A stretch of 64,000 bases of DNA from Delphinus delphis (GCF_949987515.2 NC_082699.1:74992281-75056280), one strand, 5' to 3'. Shown: positions 1-11,420, numbered from the stretch's first letter. Notes: generated by a model from the letters alone, not told the origin. Numbers and translations are program-made.

Positions 1-1650
1 AATCTGTCATAACTCTTCTTCATCTCTAGAGAGTACATGAGAATTGGACCCCATATGTGTTTTCTACTTCTGGTCAGTGCCATTTTGTCACGTTATCTCA
101 TCTTCCATCATTTTTTAACAGATATGCAAATGATGTTCTCTCACTTATTTCTCATTCTTTCCTTAAAAGGTATATTGCCTCCAAGGTTATACATCCCCCC
201 GGGAGTGTGTGGGTGGTCTCAGTCATTATCTTGGAAATCTCATATATGGTAACACTAGTAGTGTAGCATAAGTCACAGTCTACTGAAGTAGCACAAATCT
301 TATTACAAGTTTCTGTGTAGCAGCCAATAAGTTTATTGTTTTAGAACTGAAAGTCCTTCCTAAGAGAAATATGGCTTATGTACAAATGAACAAAGGAGTA
401 TTTATGGAGCTGAAGTAAATGAACACAAATTGGATACATATTGAATATGTTGACCTTTAAATGACAAAGCAAGACCACATAGTCACTAAACCACACAGGG
501 ACAGGAAAATTACCTAACAAGGTTGCAAAGCCACAATCAATCAAATGGCATATGCCAGGAAATATATAGATCCTATTAGAAAAAATTGATAGTTCTCAAT
601 AAAACTCCATCTGGTTTGCCGGAACCTATTCTAGGTCATTTTTATTCATCCCATCCCAAAGTTACAAAATTTGATAAGGCTTGTGTCAAGCCTCACGGAG
701 GGATTTGCAGTCACGGCTCCTATGTAGATGCTGATAACCACAAAATGTTATAAAATTTCCCATTAAACTACTGTTGTGTTGGCTGATATTATTTCCGTCC
801 ATCTGTTTCTCACTGAGAACAACAGCTTCTTAGGTCTGTTAAAACCATAAGAAAGGAGAATTTTTTCTTTTGAAATGTTGCACCTTCAACACCAGACTCA
901 GAAACTCCTCATCAAATGCACGTTGATCGGCGTCAACATTCAGAGAACTCAGACATGTCTCCTAAATACCATGTAGCCAGACACAAGTGAAATTTCAATT
1001 CCAGATGCACTTTTTAGAGAGGCTTAGCAAACATTATAAAGTTGAAAATTTTTCTTGTAAGTCACTGAACACCAAAACAGATTTCCTGGACAGTCTCCAT
1101 TGTCCATGTCTTGATTTTTCTTGGACGGATGCTCGCATGCTTTGTGCACAAAAGAATTTAAGTATTGTACAGCAGATCTCTAGAATGCGTTCATCTTGCA
1201 TAATTGAGACTTTATGCCTGTTGAGAGCAAACGTGAAATGTAGATTTATTTTCCAAGTGTAGACTTATAGTAACTTGATATGTAAATTCATAGAGCCACT
1301 AGAGGGGCAATGTCATGTCATGAAAAGAGTATAGTTTTATGCCATCTTAAGATGTTTTAACTTCTAGTTTTGTCGCTTTCTACTTATGTGATCCTAGGAA
1401 AGCCGTGTAAGTTCCGTAAATCAGATTTTGTGTAAGATGCCTCCCAACTATTATATCCCATGCTGCAATAAAGAAGTCAATCAGTGTTTTAAAAAAGTAT
1501 TTAAGTATTCAACCATATGTCTAACATAATGGAAACAGACATATAACAAACACTTGGATTTTTTTTATTCATGTTTTAGTTTTAATTTTTGTTTTAGTTG
1601 GGGTACAGATATGTATGTCTTTTTAACACCAAATGTTGAGATCACACAAA
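1..1650. other. unassigned non-coding DNA
   Basis: I recognise no repeat family and no gene here. The open frames at 37-252 and 987-1262 are short, lack any family resemblance and have no splice or promoter context. A T-rich stretch lies near 1560-1600. Very old decayed repeats may be present but are beyond recognition by eye. Confidence 0.5.
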
Positions 1651-1654
1651 TCTA

Positions 1655-1805
1655 GTGTGGTGTAGTATATGAATGGGTTTTGGATACAAGTTAACAAGAA
1701 TATGAATTCTAAATCCTAATTTAGTGTCTGTGTGAGCTTGGGAAAGGTAGTTAAATACTTTTGAGCCTGTCATTTCTGATTTGCAAAGAGATGATACTAA
1801 AATCT
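1655..1805 (+). repeat. MIR SINE, sense
   Basis: The order of landmarks matches the MIR core: 'gttttggatacaag', then 'gtgtgagcttgggaaaggta' (consensus tgtgaccttgggcaagt), then 'gagcctgtcatttctgatt' (consensus cctcagtttcctcat). It is about 25-30% diverged, typical of a pre-eutherian tRNA-derived SINE. Confidence 0.75.
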
Positions 1806-1824
1806 ATCTTAGTCCACTGTGATG

Positions 1825-1940
1825 AAGACTAAGGTCTGTGGGCTCCATGAGAGCAACATCTTTGCTCTTTACACTGATGTAACCTAGCACAAGGTAAGAA
1901 TTCCAATACTTATGAATTTGTGGAATGATTAAATGAAACA
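1825..1940 (+). repeat. L2 LINE 3' end, sense
   Basis: This matches the last ~110 bases of L2: 'gggctccatgagagcaaca' corresponds to the agctccttgagggcaggga motif, followed by 'gtaacctagcacaaggta' and the terminal gaatga-like repeats ('tgtggaatgattaaatga'). It lies immediately after the MIR on the same strand. Confidence 0.75.
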
Positions 1941-2169
1941 ATACATAGGTGTCGACTGGCACATGCTCTCTAGAAATACTAGTTTCTCCCTATGCCAAAA
2001 AGGAAAATTTCCATGAATTATCTTAAGCAATGCATTTTCTTAATAATTAGGATAAAGAGAGTTGTCTTTTTCAGTAAAATAAACTGACATGGATTATTGA
2101 ACCACACCAGCCGATTTTATAGTTTGTGTTCATTGAAACCATCTGTTTACCATCTACACACACCCTCTC

Positions 2170-2405
2170 ATTTTCAAACGCGCTTTCTGCTACTCCTATC
2201 ACCCTTGACTGATAATTTTTTTCCCATAGCATTTATTGCTTTCTACCATACTAAATAACCTACTTTTCTCTCCCTGTCTCTCTTCTTCTCACTAGACTGT
2301 GGGAAGACAGGGCATTTTGCTTTTCTATTTATTTATTTTTCTACTGCTTTATCCACAGCAACTAGAACACAGTAGGTGCTCAATAACTATTTGCTGAAAA
2401 AAAGA
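2170..2405 (+). repeat. L2 LINE 3' end, sense
   Basis: A well-preserved L2 terminus: 'cactagactgtgggaagaca', 'agggcattttgc', 'ttatccacagcaactagaac' and 'acagtaggtgctcaataact' follow in consensus order and end in an A-rich tail. The region before the cactagactg motif (from about 2170) is the pyrimidine-rich upstream part of the same 3' UTR. Confidence 0.85.
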
Positions 2406-2409
2406 ATTA

Positions 2410-2955
2410 GACAAAGAATATCAATATTATTTTAAAAGACCTTTCCAAATCTTTTCACATTTTTTCCAACACACATTTTTGATCATCGGGATTAGCAAGC
2501 ACCACGTACATAGGTCGTTGCTCTCACCCAATGCCCAAGGCAGGTGTCATTAGTTGACTGGTGCTCTTTCCTTCAGGATATGACTGCAGACCCTTCATAA
2601 CCTGTCCAGTGCTCTAGGCAGCTGCTTCCAATTGATTAGGCTCCCCAAATAAGACGGGAACTCTCAGAGCCTCCCAAAGCCTTACTCTCTGTCCTTCCTT
2701 TATACCTTGTCATATTTACCACTGTTTTACTTCTCATTCTTACTTCTTAGAAGTTAGATTGTTAGATCAATTTATACAGCCTAATGTTAGGCAGAGAGGG
2801 TCATGAAAGGACAGTATGAAGGAAACTTGCACATCAGCTGTGGTTATGCTACCACCTAGCTTTAAGGCTTAGAGAAGACCTAAAGGCTTTATACTTCATC
2901 AGGTGTGAGGAAGCATTCTTAGAGACTGAGAAGCTTGAAAATTGAAATGGAATTT
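2410..2955. other. unassigned non-coding DNA
   Basis: No gene or recognisable repeat. Some pyrimidine-rich text near 2640-2760 resembles L2 3' UTR only loosely. Confidence 0.45.
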
Positions 2956-2959
2956 GGGT

Positions 2960-3870
2960 AAAGTCTAATGAGGCAAAATGTAAACTATGAGAAGATACTT
3001 GTTACAAATATAATAGAAGACCATTAACATCCAGGATACATAAAGAAGTACTAAAATTCAGAAGGACAAAGAACCTAATTTTCAAAATGGACAGATAAAT
3101 TGAGCAGACCCTTTAAATAAAAGAAAAGAAAAAAGAAGTTGCAATAAGCATGTGTGGGGGAAAAAGCATCAGCTTTATTATTAATCTTTTAACTACAATG
3201 AGATATAACTTCCCACCCCTCTGATTAGCAAGAATTCATAATTTCAAGTGATTGTTAGGATGTAGAGCAAGAAAATATACAGCACTCATAGGAGTGAAAA
3301 CTGGTTTAAAAACTTTACAGAAGATGTCTGCATTATCTAGTAACAAAGAAAATGTACATCCCATGACCAGCAATTACACTGCTTGAAAAATGTAGAGAAT
3401 TTCTTGCCCCGATGACCCAGAAAACATAAATATAAAAATATAACAAATAGCTTAAACAAAGTATCTAAAAAGAGTAGATGCTTGAATAAATTGTGGGATA
3501 GGCATGCAGTCATGCAATGGGATGCTACATGGAAGTGAAAGCAAATGAATAAACAACATACAGTACCATGGAAAATTCTCACGAACAAATTGTTGAGTGA
3601 ACATACTTATTGCGAAAGAAAACGTATTTATGGTCTTTTTATATCAAATTTGAAAACATGAACAACTAAAGAAATTTGTACATATTATAAATACTATAAG
3701 AAAAATAAAAATATAAACAAAACTCTAGCTGAAGAGACAGATGAAATTGAGGAAGAGCAAACATGAGATCCAGAGTTAATATACTGTTTCCTAAATTTTA
3801 GGGGTCTGGAATACTTAGGCATTCTGTATCATTCTTTACACATGACACATTTTACAAACATTCTTGTAAA
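2960..3870 (+). repeat. ancient L1/HAL1-like LINE fragment, sense
   Basis: Decayed L1 3' ORF2 and 3' UTR in correct order: 'gagaagatacttgttacaaa' (L1 gagaagatatttgcaa), 'tttaactacaatgagatata' (L1 accacaatgagatacca), 'ggatgtagagcaag' (gaggatgtggagcaactgg), 'gcaatgggatgctacatgg' (caatggaatactactc) and 'gtaccatggaaaattctcac'. Divergence is about 30% with many indels and no usable frame. It could be HAL1 or an L1ME-type element. Confidence 0.65.
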
Positions 3871-4033
3871 TATGCTCAACATGTAATAAATAGTACAACA
3901 AGATAAAAGAGGAATCATATGGCAACATAACAGTTATACCAATGTTCACTAAAAGCTTGATGCTGATTACATACTTCCACTTGATGACTGAGTAGTAATT
4001 AGTTGGTGACCCATATTAGAGTAGGTTCTATCC

Positions 4034-4180
4034 AGGAAGAAAATCAGAAAAAGTCAAAGAGGAGGGCACAAGGGTAGGGATGATATAGGGAGGAAAGGAC
4101 AGAGAAAGGAAAGGAAGAAGAGACTGAGAAAAAGAAGGAAAGGAAGAAATTCAAAGAAAAAGCAGGGAGAAAATGAAGAC
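4034..4180 (+). repeat. GA-rich purine tract
   Basis: About 145 bases of nearly uninterrupted purines, such as 'aggaaaggaagaagagactg', on the + strand. It has no periodic unit, so it is low-complexity sequence rather than a clean microsatellite. Confidence 0.8.
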
Positions 4181-4195
4181 ATTAAAGATGAAATG

Positions 4196-4318
4196 TATGC
4201 CAGGCATTAAGTTACAAGTGTTTATTTGCTTTATTTAATCCTCATATCAGCATTGTGAGGAAGATATATTCATTTACACTTTAAAGATGGGGAAACTATC
4301 ACAGAAATTAAATATGTG
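4196..4318 (-). repeat. MIR SINE, antisense
   Basis: Read on the + strand it follows the reverse MIR: 'tgccaggcattaagttaca', 'tttatttaatcctcatatca', 'attgtgaggaagatatatt', 'aaagatggggaaactatcac'. It sits exactly between two purine tracts. Confidence 0.85.
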
Positions 4319-4323
4319 AATAT

Positions 4324-4440
4324 TAGGAAGGGAGGGAGAGAGGGAAGGTGGAAGGAAGAAAAAGAAGAAGGAGAATGAAAAAAGGAATAGAGAAAGGGAG
4401 CAAGGGAGGAAGAGATGGAAGTAAAAAAGGAGAAATGAAA
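4324..4440 (+). repeat. GA-rich purine tract
   Basis: A second purine run ('gaagggagggagagaggga') starting right at the end of the MIR. Its complement gives a chance 64-codon frame rich in Phe, Leu and Ser that is not a gene. Confidence 0.8.
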
Positions 4441-4450
4441 ACAGTCGGAT

Positions 4451-5700
4451 AATGTTTTCCTCCAGCAAAGTTTATGGAAAAATAAATATTTAAGTACTAT
4501 CCTGCTTTTCTAGGAAAATAACTTTCAAAACTATTGTCTTAACTATAAATTTTTTTCTACATACCTATGAGAGTTAAACACCCAGATAATTTTATTTTCT
4601 TACTTTAAAACTGTTGAGAGAAACAATAATTTGTTATCCAGCTAAAGATCTAGAACTCCCTAATTCATAGCCTTTTTGGATGATGTTTTCTAGTTTACCA
4701 AATTCTCAAGTCAACTTTTTGTACTTAACCCAAGACCTCCATGGGGAGGCAACTATAGGTGACCTTCACCTCATTTGAAAAACAGGAATACTGAAGTTCA
4801 GGGAGGTTAGGTTAAACTTGTAGGCATTAGCACTTGAGCTGGACAAGAGCTCACACATGCTTCTTACCATGTTTTCATATATCATGAACTTATCTCTTCA
4901 TGATTTTTCCCCTTGGATTTAAGTTCTGTGTTCATAATATGTTTACAAGGATTTACTAAGTTTATGTGGAATTGAGAAGAACAAATTAATGGTGTTAACA
5001 ATTCTATTGCATTTGTTAGTTATATTAGTATGTGTTGGATAGGAGGAGGAATGTGTGAATATTCAAAACGAAAAGAAAGAGTGATGTTGTGAAGCTCAGT
5101 ATGCAATTGGGGATTTGCTCAACTTCAGTCTTCAACTGTGATGTTGGTGTCAGTACATTCTGGTTCAAATTAGATCATGCACAACTGCTGAAAGATTGAG
5201 TTGCACTGCTGGGCTTAATGGAGAGATAACGACTTGCGTTGGGGTTGGCAATTTTGAAATCAAATATCAAAAGAGACTTTGTTTGTCCTTTGCAGTTTGG
5301 CCCCAGTGTGGGGCCGTAGGTCATCATAATTTGTTGGGGTTTTTTTCTCTGGTGGTTTAATCAGCATTCTACAATATCAAGCAACTAACTTCCTTTAGCA
5401 TTATTTCTCAGTTGCTCTGAAACAAGCTTTTGGATTTTTAAGATGCTGAGCTCTCTAGAATTCTTTGCAAGGGCACATTCTAAGTAGCTGATGTGTTTTA
5501 TTAGGCATAAACACAGCTATGCACACATGGGTAAGGTGTGGCCCCTGCCCTGGAGATTGACAGGAACACAGACACAGGGAAGGGCTGTAATGATGTGTGA
5601 AAGGAGTAGTAGAGGAGAACAGGGCTGTGTGCTTGATCATAACGGTGACAGTCCGGGGCTGGTACACAGTAAGTCCTTGAAATGCGTTTGTGAGAACAAA
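4451..5700. other. unassigned non-coding DNA
   Basis: Mostly unique-looking sequence. A weak antisense MIR resemblance at about 4775-4830 ('atactgaagttcagggaggt') is too short to call separately. The open frame 5491-5937 (148 codons) has no recognisable domain, no splice sites at sensible places and runs into a MIR at 5710, so I treat it as chance. Confidence 0.5.
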
Positions 5701-5709
5701 AAGTACCTT

Positions 5710-5840
5710 TTTGAAGTAGGTATTTTTATGATTTGCAGAAGTAGCAGAATCAACAGAAAACTGGAACTTAGAGAGGGTAAATTATATAACCCAAGTCACA
5801 GACTGTTATTACTGGGCAGAGCTGGATCACGTAAAGTAAT
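5710..5840 (-). repeat. MIR SINE, antisense
   Basis: 'gaaaactggaacttagagag', 'gtaaattatataacccaag', 'tcacagactgttattactgg' and 'gcagagctggatc' line up with the reverse MIR core (gaaactgaggcacagagagg ... cccaaggtcacacagctagt ... gcagagccaggatt). Confidence 0.8.
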
Positions 5841-6168
5841 TGTCCCGTCAGCGTTTATGTGTCATCCTTGTGAAACTGAAAATACAAGCATTGTTTCTTA
5901 TTTACCCCAAATTAGGACAGTATCCTATACATGGTAGAGATTTTATGAATACTTGTGTTATAATGGAAGGAATGAATATGTCAACAACTTGCCTAGATAG
6001 TACCCTGCAAAGTCACATTGGCCCTCTTGAAAACCTTCTGGATGGCCATCTGCAACTTCTTGCCAATAATCCAGTCAGAGACAGGAAAGCACAACCAACC
6101 ACTTCCTTTTATACATTTTCCCCCTCTAGGCGCTATTCTGCTGCAGGTGGTTTGAGCTGATAACTAGA
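5841..6168. other. unassigned non-coding DNA
   Basis: No repeat or gene recognised in this 330-base stretch between an antisense MIR and an antisense L2. Confidence 0.45.
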
Positions 6169-6172
6169 TGGT

Positions 6173-6340
6173 AGTATTACTTAATAAAGTCAACAAGTAT
6201 TTATTGAATGCCTACAGTGTGCTGAGAGCCATGATAAGCAGTGTGGACATAACAGAAACTGCTGAAGTATTGGGTGAACAAGATGAACTAGGAAGACATC
6301 CTAGTAAAATGATACTTGTGCCAGAAACAGTAATCAGCAT
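6173..6340 (-). repeat. L2 LINE 3' end, antisense
   Basis: 'caacaagtatttattgaatg', 'cctacagtgtgctgagagcc', 'gaacaagatgaactaggaag' match the complement of the L2 terminus (caacaaatatttattgagca / cctactatgtgccaggcact). The distal end fades after about 6340. Confidence 0.8.
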
Positions 6341-6559
6341 CCTTAAGATGAGGGGCATCAGCGGAGGGAGCCCAACCAGGCATCAGAATTCCTTCCGATT
6401 TTTTCAGTGCACCCACGCATTGTTCTTTCTGCTTGTCCTTATACTGTTCCTAGCTTTATTCCATTTCTGGACAAAGGTGTCTGCCTCTTGGATAAGCCCT
6501 GAAATCCCTCTGCCTGTCCCAAAGTTACCTTGATTTGTCTACCTGGTTCCTGACCTTAA

Positions 6560-6835
6560 CTATATAGAGCACTCGTGACCTAAACACAAAATAGAGAAAA
6601 CACAATGAGTTCCCGTATCCCCATCACCCAGTCCCAACAATCACAGCAGTTTGTCAGTCTTGCTTTATCTAGCCCTTCCCCACTTCCCCACTCCACCCCT
6701 AGAGTATTTTAAAAGCAAATCATAAGCATCATAGTATTTCGCTTGTGAATACTACAGTATGTACCATTATCAACAAAAACTTTTTCCCCCTTTTATGTTT
6801 ATCACTTATTCATTTCAGATTTTTGGTACAAGTCC
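6560..6835. repeat. ancient interspersed repeat, class uncertain
   Basis: 'ccccatcacccagtcccaac', 'ttgctttatctagccctt' and 'aagcaaatcataagcatca' followed by 'gtgaatactacagtatgtac' recall a widespread mammalian repeat found in old L1 UTR-type sequence (atcacccag...caacaattatcaa...aagcaaatcccagacatcat). I am sure of the resemblance but not of the family name or orientation. Confidence 0.45.
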
Positions 6836-6839
6836 TTAT

Positions 6840-7836
6840 AACAAAAATTGGTAACTAAGAAATATTCTGTCAGCTCACAATTGGCAGTACTCAGAATCAC
6901 TTCTTTTGACCCAATGTCATTCAGGTTAAGTCACTTATTTCTTTTGAGTGAGATTTTTCCTAGAAGGTTGACCTCAGTCTCTCACAGAAATCCTTTGTTG
7001 GACTGACCCTTTATTCCATATTTCCCAGTCATTTACTGAATCCTTGAAGAAATGTATCTCACATTCTTAAACTAGGAATTCTGTGTCATAAGAATTTAAT
7101 GGAGTGACATATTAATTAAGACTGTGGTTGGAAACAATATTGGCAAAGAGGTAGACTAACAATTTCTTGAAAGTGACATTGGGTGAATCAAATCTTGTCA
7201 TCAGTTGTGATATGCTGAACATTTACTTATAATAAAGATCCTGCTTTTACCTGGTGGATGGAGACAAGCTGAGTGGGTTGTCCTGTGGGAAAAATGTGAA
7301 AGAATCATTGACAACTGCTGTCTGTCCAGTGGTTCTGACCCATGGTAAGCAAGTGGCAATCTGATGTGGCATAAATATTAGATGGTGACAAATGACACTG
7401 ACATTTTTTCAGAAGCAAAGACATGACTCAGACCCAGCAATTTGGCAGATTTGAGTGCCAGCATTTGGTGACAAATGGTTCAAATATGACAGTGTGCTTC
7501 ACTGCATGGACTTTCATCCATCACAGAGGTATTTTAAAAAATCACAGAACACAAAACACCCAACACTCAAAATTGGGTGACAGGAGATGGGAGCTGAGAA
7601 AAAAGCAAGTCAGAGGCAGTGACAAAGACAGAGAGCTTGAATTGCAAAATAGTGACTCTCATTTTATTTTAAGATTCCCATTTTTTACCATTCTCCGTTC
7701 CATAATTCAGAAGTGCATTCTGCTGATACTTTGTTCAAAATCACAAAACAAAGAGTGTTGGGAAAGTAAGTGGTTGAAGTTGTGACCTGAGCCCAAAATC
7801 TGATCATCAAAGAGTTAAGATGACCTAAGCTTTTTC
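6840..7836. other. unassigned non-coding DNA
   Basis: No gene or confident repeat. The 120-codon frame at 7423-7785 is low-complexity in composition and has no family resemblance. Confidence 0.45.
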
Positions 7837-7967
7837 TGTAAATGTATATTTACATACATATATTAAATATGTATGTAAATATAATATATAAAAATACATA
7901 TATAAATACATAATTATCTATAATATGTCTATATTATTGATAAATATATATATCTAAGTTGTGTGTA
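7837..7967. repeat. AT-rich low-complexity DNA with a palindrome
   Basis: About 130 bases of mostly A/T built from tata, aaata and tacata units. Inside it, 7845-7861 and 7867-7883 are perfect 17-base inverted arms around the 5-base loop attaa. It directly precedes the truncated 5' end of an L1. Confidence 0.85.
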
Positions 7968-8735
7968 AATATATATCCAAAATACATAAAAATCTCACAC
8001 AACTCAATAACAAAAAGACAAACAATTTGATTAAAACATGGGCAGAGGAACCCAATAGATATTTTTCTAAAGGAGACATACAAATAGCCAACAGTACATG
8101 AAAAGGTACTCACCGTAACTAATCATTAGGGAAATGCAAATCAAAACCATACTGAGATATCACCTCACACCTGTTAGAATGGCTGTCATCAAGAAGACGA
8201 GAGATAAGTGTCGGCAACAATGTGAAGGAAAGAGAACCTTTGTGCACTATTGGTGGGAATATAAATTTGTGCAGCCACTATGGAAAACAGTATGGATGTT
8301 CCTCAAAAAAATTAAGAATAGAACTACCATATGATCCAGCAATTCTACTTCCTCATGTATATCCAAAGGAAACAAAATCATGATCTTGAAGAGATATCTG
8401 CACACCTGTATTCATTGGAGCATTATTTACAATAGCCAAGACATAGAAACAACTTACGTGTCCATCAATAGATGAATGGATAACGAAATAAATACATGAC
8501 TAGTATTCAGTCATAAAGAAGGAAATCTTGCCATTTGTGACAACATGGATAGACCTGGAGAGCATTATGCTAAGTAAACTAAATAGTTCAGAGAAAGACA
8601 CATACTTCATGAACTCACTTATATGTGGACTCTAAACAAGAGCTCATAGAAACAAAGAACAGATTGGTAGTCGCCAGAGGTGAGGGTGGGAGGGTAGGAG
8701 AAATGGGTGAATGTAGTCAAAAGGTACAAAAAAAG
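7968..8735 (+). repeat. L1 LINE, ORF2 3' part and start of 3' UTR, sense
   Basis: Clear L1 text in order: 'atatccaaaatacataaaa', 'gggaaatgcaaatcaaaacc', 'gagatatcacctcacacctg', 'gaatggctgtcatcaagaag', 'attggtgggaatataaattt', 'atttacaatagccaagacat', 'gatgaatggataacg', then the UTR stretch 'gtgggagggtaggagaaatg'. It encodes the C-terminal end of ORF2 with stops and frameshifts. The 5' end is truncated in the AT-rich tract and the terminal UTR is missing after about 8735. L1MA/MB-like age. Confidence 0.9.
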
Positions 8736-8835
8736 AAAAGACCTAGACATTTTTAATATATACATAAGTATATTTACACTGTATAAGATAATCTGCTTCT
8801 CTTAATAGCTCAATCTGCTAATAGTACAGTTTAAT

Positions 8836-8955
8836 AGAAGTCAGTCATGATACAGTGAGATTTTGAATTAGAAAGCCCTAGCTTGTGTCTCAGATCTGCA
8901 AACTTTTAACTGTGTGAATTAACCTTTCTAACCCTCAGTTTTCTCACTTGTTCAT
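8836..8955 (+). repeat. MIR SINE, sense
   Basis: 'ttgtgtctcagatctgcaaa', 'taactgtgtgaattaacctt' and 'taaccctcagttttctcact' follow the MIR core. It abuts an antisense L2 end. Confidence 0.75.
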
Positions 8956-9470
8956 TCAAACATCAAATATTTATTGAACACCCTTTATGTGATAATCGCT
9001 ATTTTTGTCCCTAAAATACAGTGGTAAACATTTGGGAAAGATGACCCCCACCCTAATAAGATTCCAGTGGTATCATACAAAAAATAAACAAGTTAAAAAA
9101 ATAAAGAGTCGGGCTTCCCTGGTGGCGCAGTGGTTGAGAGTCCGCCTGCCGATGCAGGGGACACGGGTTCGTGCCCCGGTCCGGGAAGATCCCACGTGCC
9201 GCGGAGCGGCTGGGCCCGTGAGCCATGGCCGCTGAGCCTGCGCGTCCGGAGCCTGTGCTCCGCAATGGGAGAGGCCTCAACAGTGAGAGGCCCGCGTACC
9301 GCAAAAAATAAATAAATAAATAAAGAGTCAAGGTAAATTTGTTTTACCGACAATGTGGAAAATAAAATAAGGTAATTTGGAAGTTATTGGGCCACGTTTG
9401 GAGGTTGAGGAATCTAGTTTAAACAGGATGGATGAGGAGGGCTCGGAAGTGTATTAGTTTTGCCTAAACT
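8956..9470 (-). repeat. L2 LINE 3' end, antisense, split by a SINE
   Basis: 'ttcattcaaacatcaaatat', 'ttattgaacaccctttatgt' and 'cagtggtaaacatttgggaa' match reverse L2. After the SINE insertion (9111-9318) the L2-like text resumes ('ggaaaataaaataaggtaat', 'aggatggatgaggagggctc'), which fits the part of L2 that should come next. The distal end is approximate. Confidence 0.7.
9111..9318 (+). mobile_element. CHR-type tRNA-derived SINE, sense
   Basis: Full-length copy: starts 'gggcttccctggtggcgcag', contains a box-A-like 'tggcgcagtgg' and a box-B-like 'gggttcgtgccc', then the GC-rich body and an (AAAT)n tail. It is flanked by an 11-base target-site duplication, 'aataaagagtc', at 9100-9110 and 9319-9329. 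The perfect duplication and intact body indicate a fairly recent retroposition. It mobilises in trans using L1 machinery and has no protein of its own. The four short frames over it are artefacts of the CpG-rich body. Confidence 0.97.
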
Positions 9471-10265
9471 TTTATAATGAGAAGTGCAATCATGAGAGGA
9501 CAAGAAAGAAGAAAATTTCAAACAGAACAGCAAGGGACAAAGTTTCCTTAGAGAATGTGGATATCAGAGAAATAAAGTGAAGGCCAGTTTGGACATAAAT
9601 CTCCTGCCAGAATATCAGATTATCAAAATGAGTTTCCTGGAAACACTAAGTTAATGAATGTGAAAGTGTTTTTCCCATGTGCAATACGTGAATCTTCAAA
9701 GAACTCCTTCAGTGAACATCTGCAAAAATACAATTAGCATGCGAATTTATCATTTAGTAATCAATTGCATCCTAAGTAGTTGGCGCCCGAAGTGAAATGG
9801 CAAAGCACTGAGACCATTTACTACGGCATTGCTTTAATCAGTTACCTGGGAGGTCCTGGTGTCGGGTCTCATTTGGACAGGAGTACTTTCAGGGGTTGCT
9901 CTTAGGTATGTAATGGGGGAAGGAGGCACACATTACTTTGTGAATCTGAAGATTTTTTTCAATGTTGATAAGCATTTGATTTTTTTTACAGGTATTTAGT
10001 CTAGGATTAGAAAGAATCAAACTGTTAATTCTCTGAGGCATATTATACAACTTGAGTGTTATATATCCTCAGAAGTGCTGACATTCAATATTGGTGTTAT
10101 CACTGAAGGCATATTCACTCTAGACTCGTACCTGTCCCTGATCCCTCCACCCCAATTTAAACCATCCTTTACATAGCTGCCTCAGTGCACTTCAGGAGAC
10201 CATGGTTCAAGCGTATGCTTTTCTTTCTCATATAAAAATCTTTCAAAGGCTTCACAGTTTTGTAG
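9471..10265. other. unassigned non-coding DNA
   Basis: No recognised repeat or gene. Confidence 0.45.
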
Positions 10266-10267
10266 AT

Positions 10268-10420
10268 ACAGTTCATTCAACACTTAATTCAAAAAACTGT
10301 CCCATGTAGCTGATAAGTGCCAGACACTGTAGTTGAATTTAATGATGCATCAATAAATAAGTTATAAAGCTTTTATTCTAAAGGAATAGATACATTAAAC
10401 TAAACAGCAACAATAATAAT
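10268..10420 (-). repeat. L2 LINE 3' end, antisense
   Basis: 'gttcattcaacacttaattc', 'gctgataagtgccagacact' and 'gatgcatcaataaataagtt' follow the reverse L2 terminus with some local insertions. Confidence 0.65.
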
Positions 10421-10584
10421 AATGACAAGAAATTAGTACTGTATTAAAATAATATCCAGTCTCCTCTAAAACAAACTATAATAGACAGAAAAAAATACAT
10501 AGAAGTAGAACATATTCAATGGACTTAACACAGTTGTTGTAAGGGAGCTTGTGGTAGTGGACAGTAATATTACTTCTGCTCATT

Positions 10585-10975
10585 ACTAGCTCTTCCTGCC
10601 TCTTCTTGCATTAAAAAAATACTGTAAAATGTGGTGACTTAAAACAGCAGTTTATTTGTTCATGGTTATTTGGGTCAGCAATTAGAGCTGAGTTCAGTTG
10701 AACAGTTCTCCTTCTGACCTTGTCTGGGGTCATTCCTGAGTTGTAGATGTCTGGCAGCTCAGACTGGGACTGGGAATCCCAGGAAAACTCATGCTCACAC
10801 CTGGCTATCTGAGCTGGCATCAAGATTGTAACCTTAACATAACAGCACTTCTGCTGCTTCTATTGGACAAAGCAAGTCACGAACTCAGTCCAGTTTCAAG
10901 GGGTGGGGAAATAGAGTCCACTTCTTAATGGAAAGATCTAGAAAGAATGGCCATTTTTAATCTACCACACATTAG
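10585..10975 (+). repeat. ancient LTR-like repeat
   Basis: 'gtggtgacttaaaacagcag', 'tttatttgttcatggttatt', 'gggtcagcaattagagctg', 'cttctattggacaaagcaag', 'tcaaggggtggggaaataga' and 'ggccatttttaatctaccac' follow a known mammalian repeat (...agtggcttaaaacaacaa...gggtcaggaatt...ctattggtcaaagcagtcac...). I believe it is an old endogenous-retrovirus-type LTR (ERVL/MaLR class) but cannot fix the family. Length about 390 bases. No coding part remains. Confidence 0.6.
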
Positions 10976-11420
10976 AAAAGCTTATGCTCTCTGAATCTTA
11001 ACTTACTCAACTGTAGCATGAAGAAGTTACACCTACTTCTCCAGATACTTATTATGATCAGATCATGCAAAGAATTTGAAATATTTGATATATGGTTTAT
11101 ACTCAGAAAATGATGTCACTCTTCTTACCCCCTCCCATTTACTGAGTGTTATTGTGTACTTATGAGGAATGTGTACAATGATGAAGAAAAAATGATCTTT
11201 TTCATTAAGAATCTTTTGACTGAAGAGTTTGACATTCAGATGTCATTCACTAGTAAATGACATGGGAAAGTTGTAAAATTAGCAAATTGCTTATGAAGTC
11301 AATGTCTTCCTGTTGCTTGTTTTATTAATTTAATTTCTAATATATGTCTGTGATCCAATTCATAATTTGATGCTATCAGATCTTTTCAAGGAGTGGCCCT
11401 GTCTTCATAGCATCATTCAT
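10976..11420. other. unassigned non-coding DNA
   Basis: No recognised repeat or gene. Confidence 0.45.

Noticed and set aside
5491..5937. 148-codon open frame as a gene
   Set aside because: No recognisable domain or splice context, and its end overlaps an antisense MIR.
6180..6533. 121-codon frame as a gene
   Set aside because: Its first half is antisense L2 3' end text and no domain is visible.
7325..7400. hAT/MER-type element from 'ccagtggttctgaccc'
   Set aside because: Only the first dozen bases resemble the terminal motif and the rest does not follow.
9119..9185. tRNA gene from box-A and box-B-like sequences
   Set aside because: These are the tRNA-derived promoter parts of the SINE; no cloverleaf-forming mature tRNA is present.
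9053..9353. Several overlapping frames on both strands as small genes
   Set aside because: They coincide with a CHR SINE. The same peptides recur at every SINE copy in the window.
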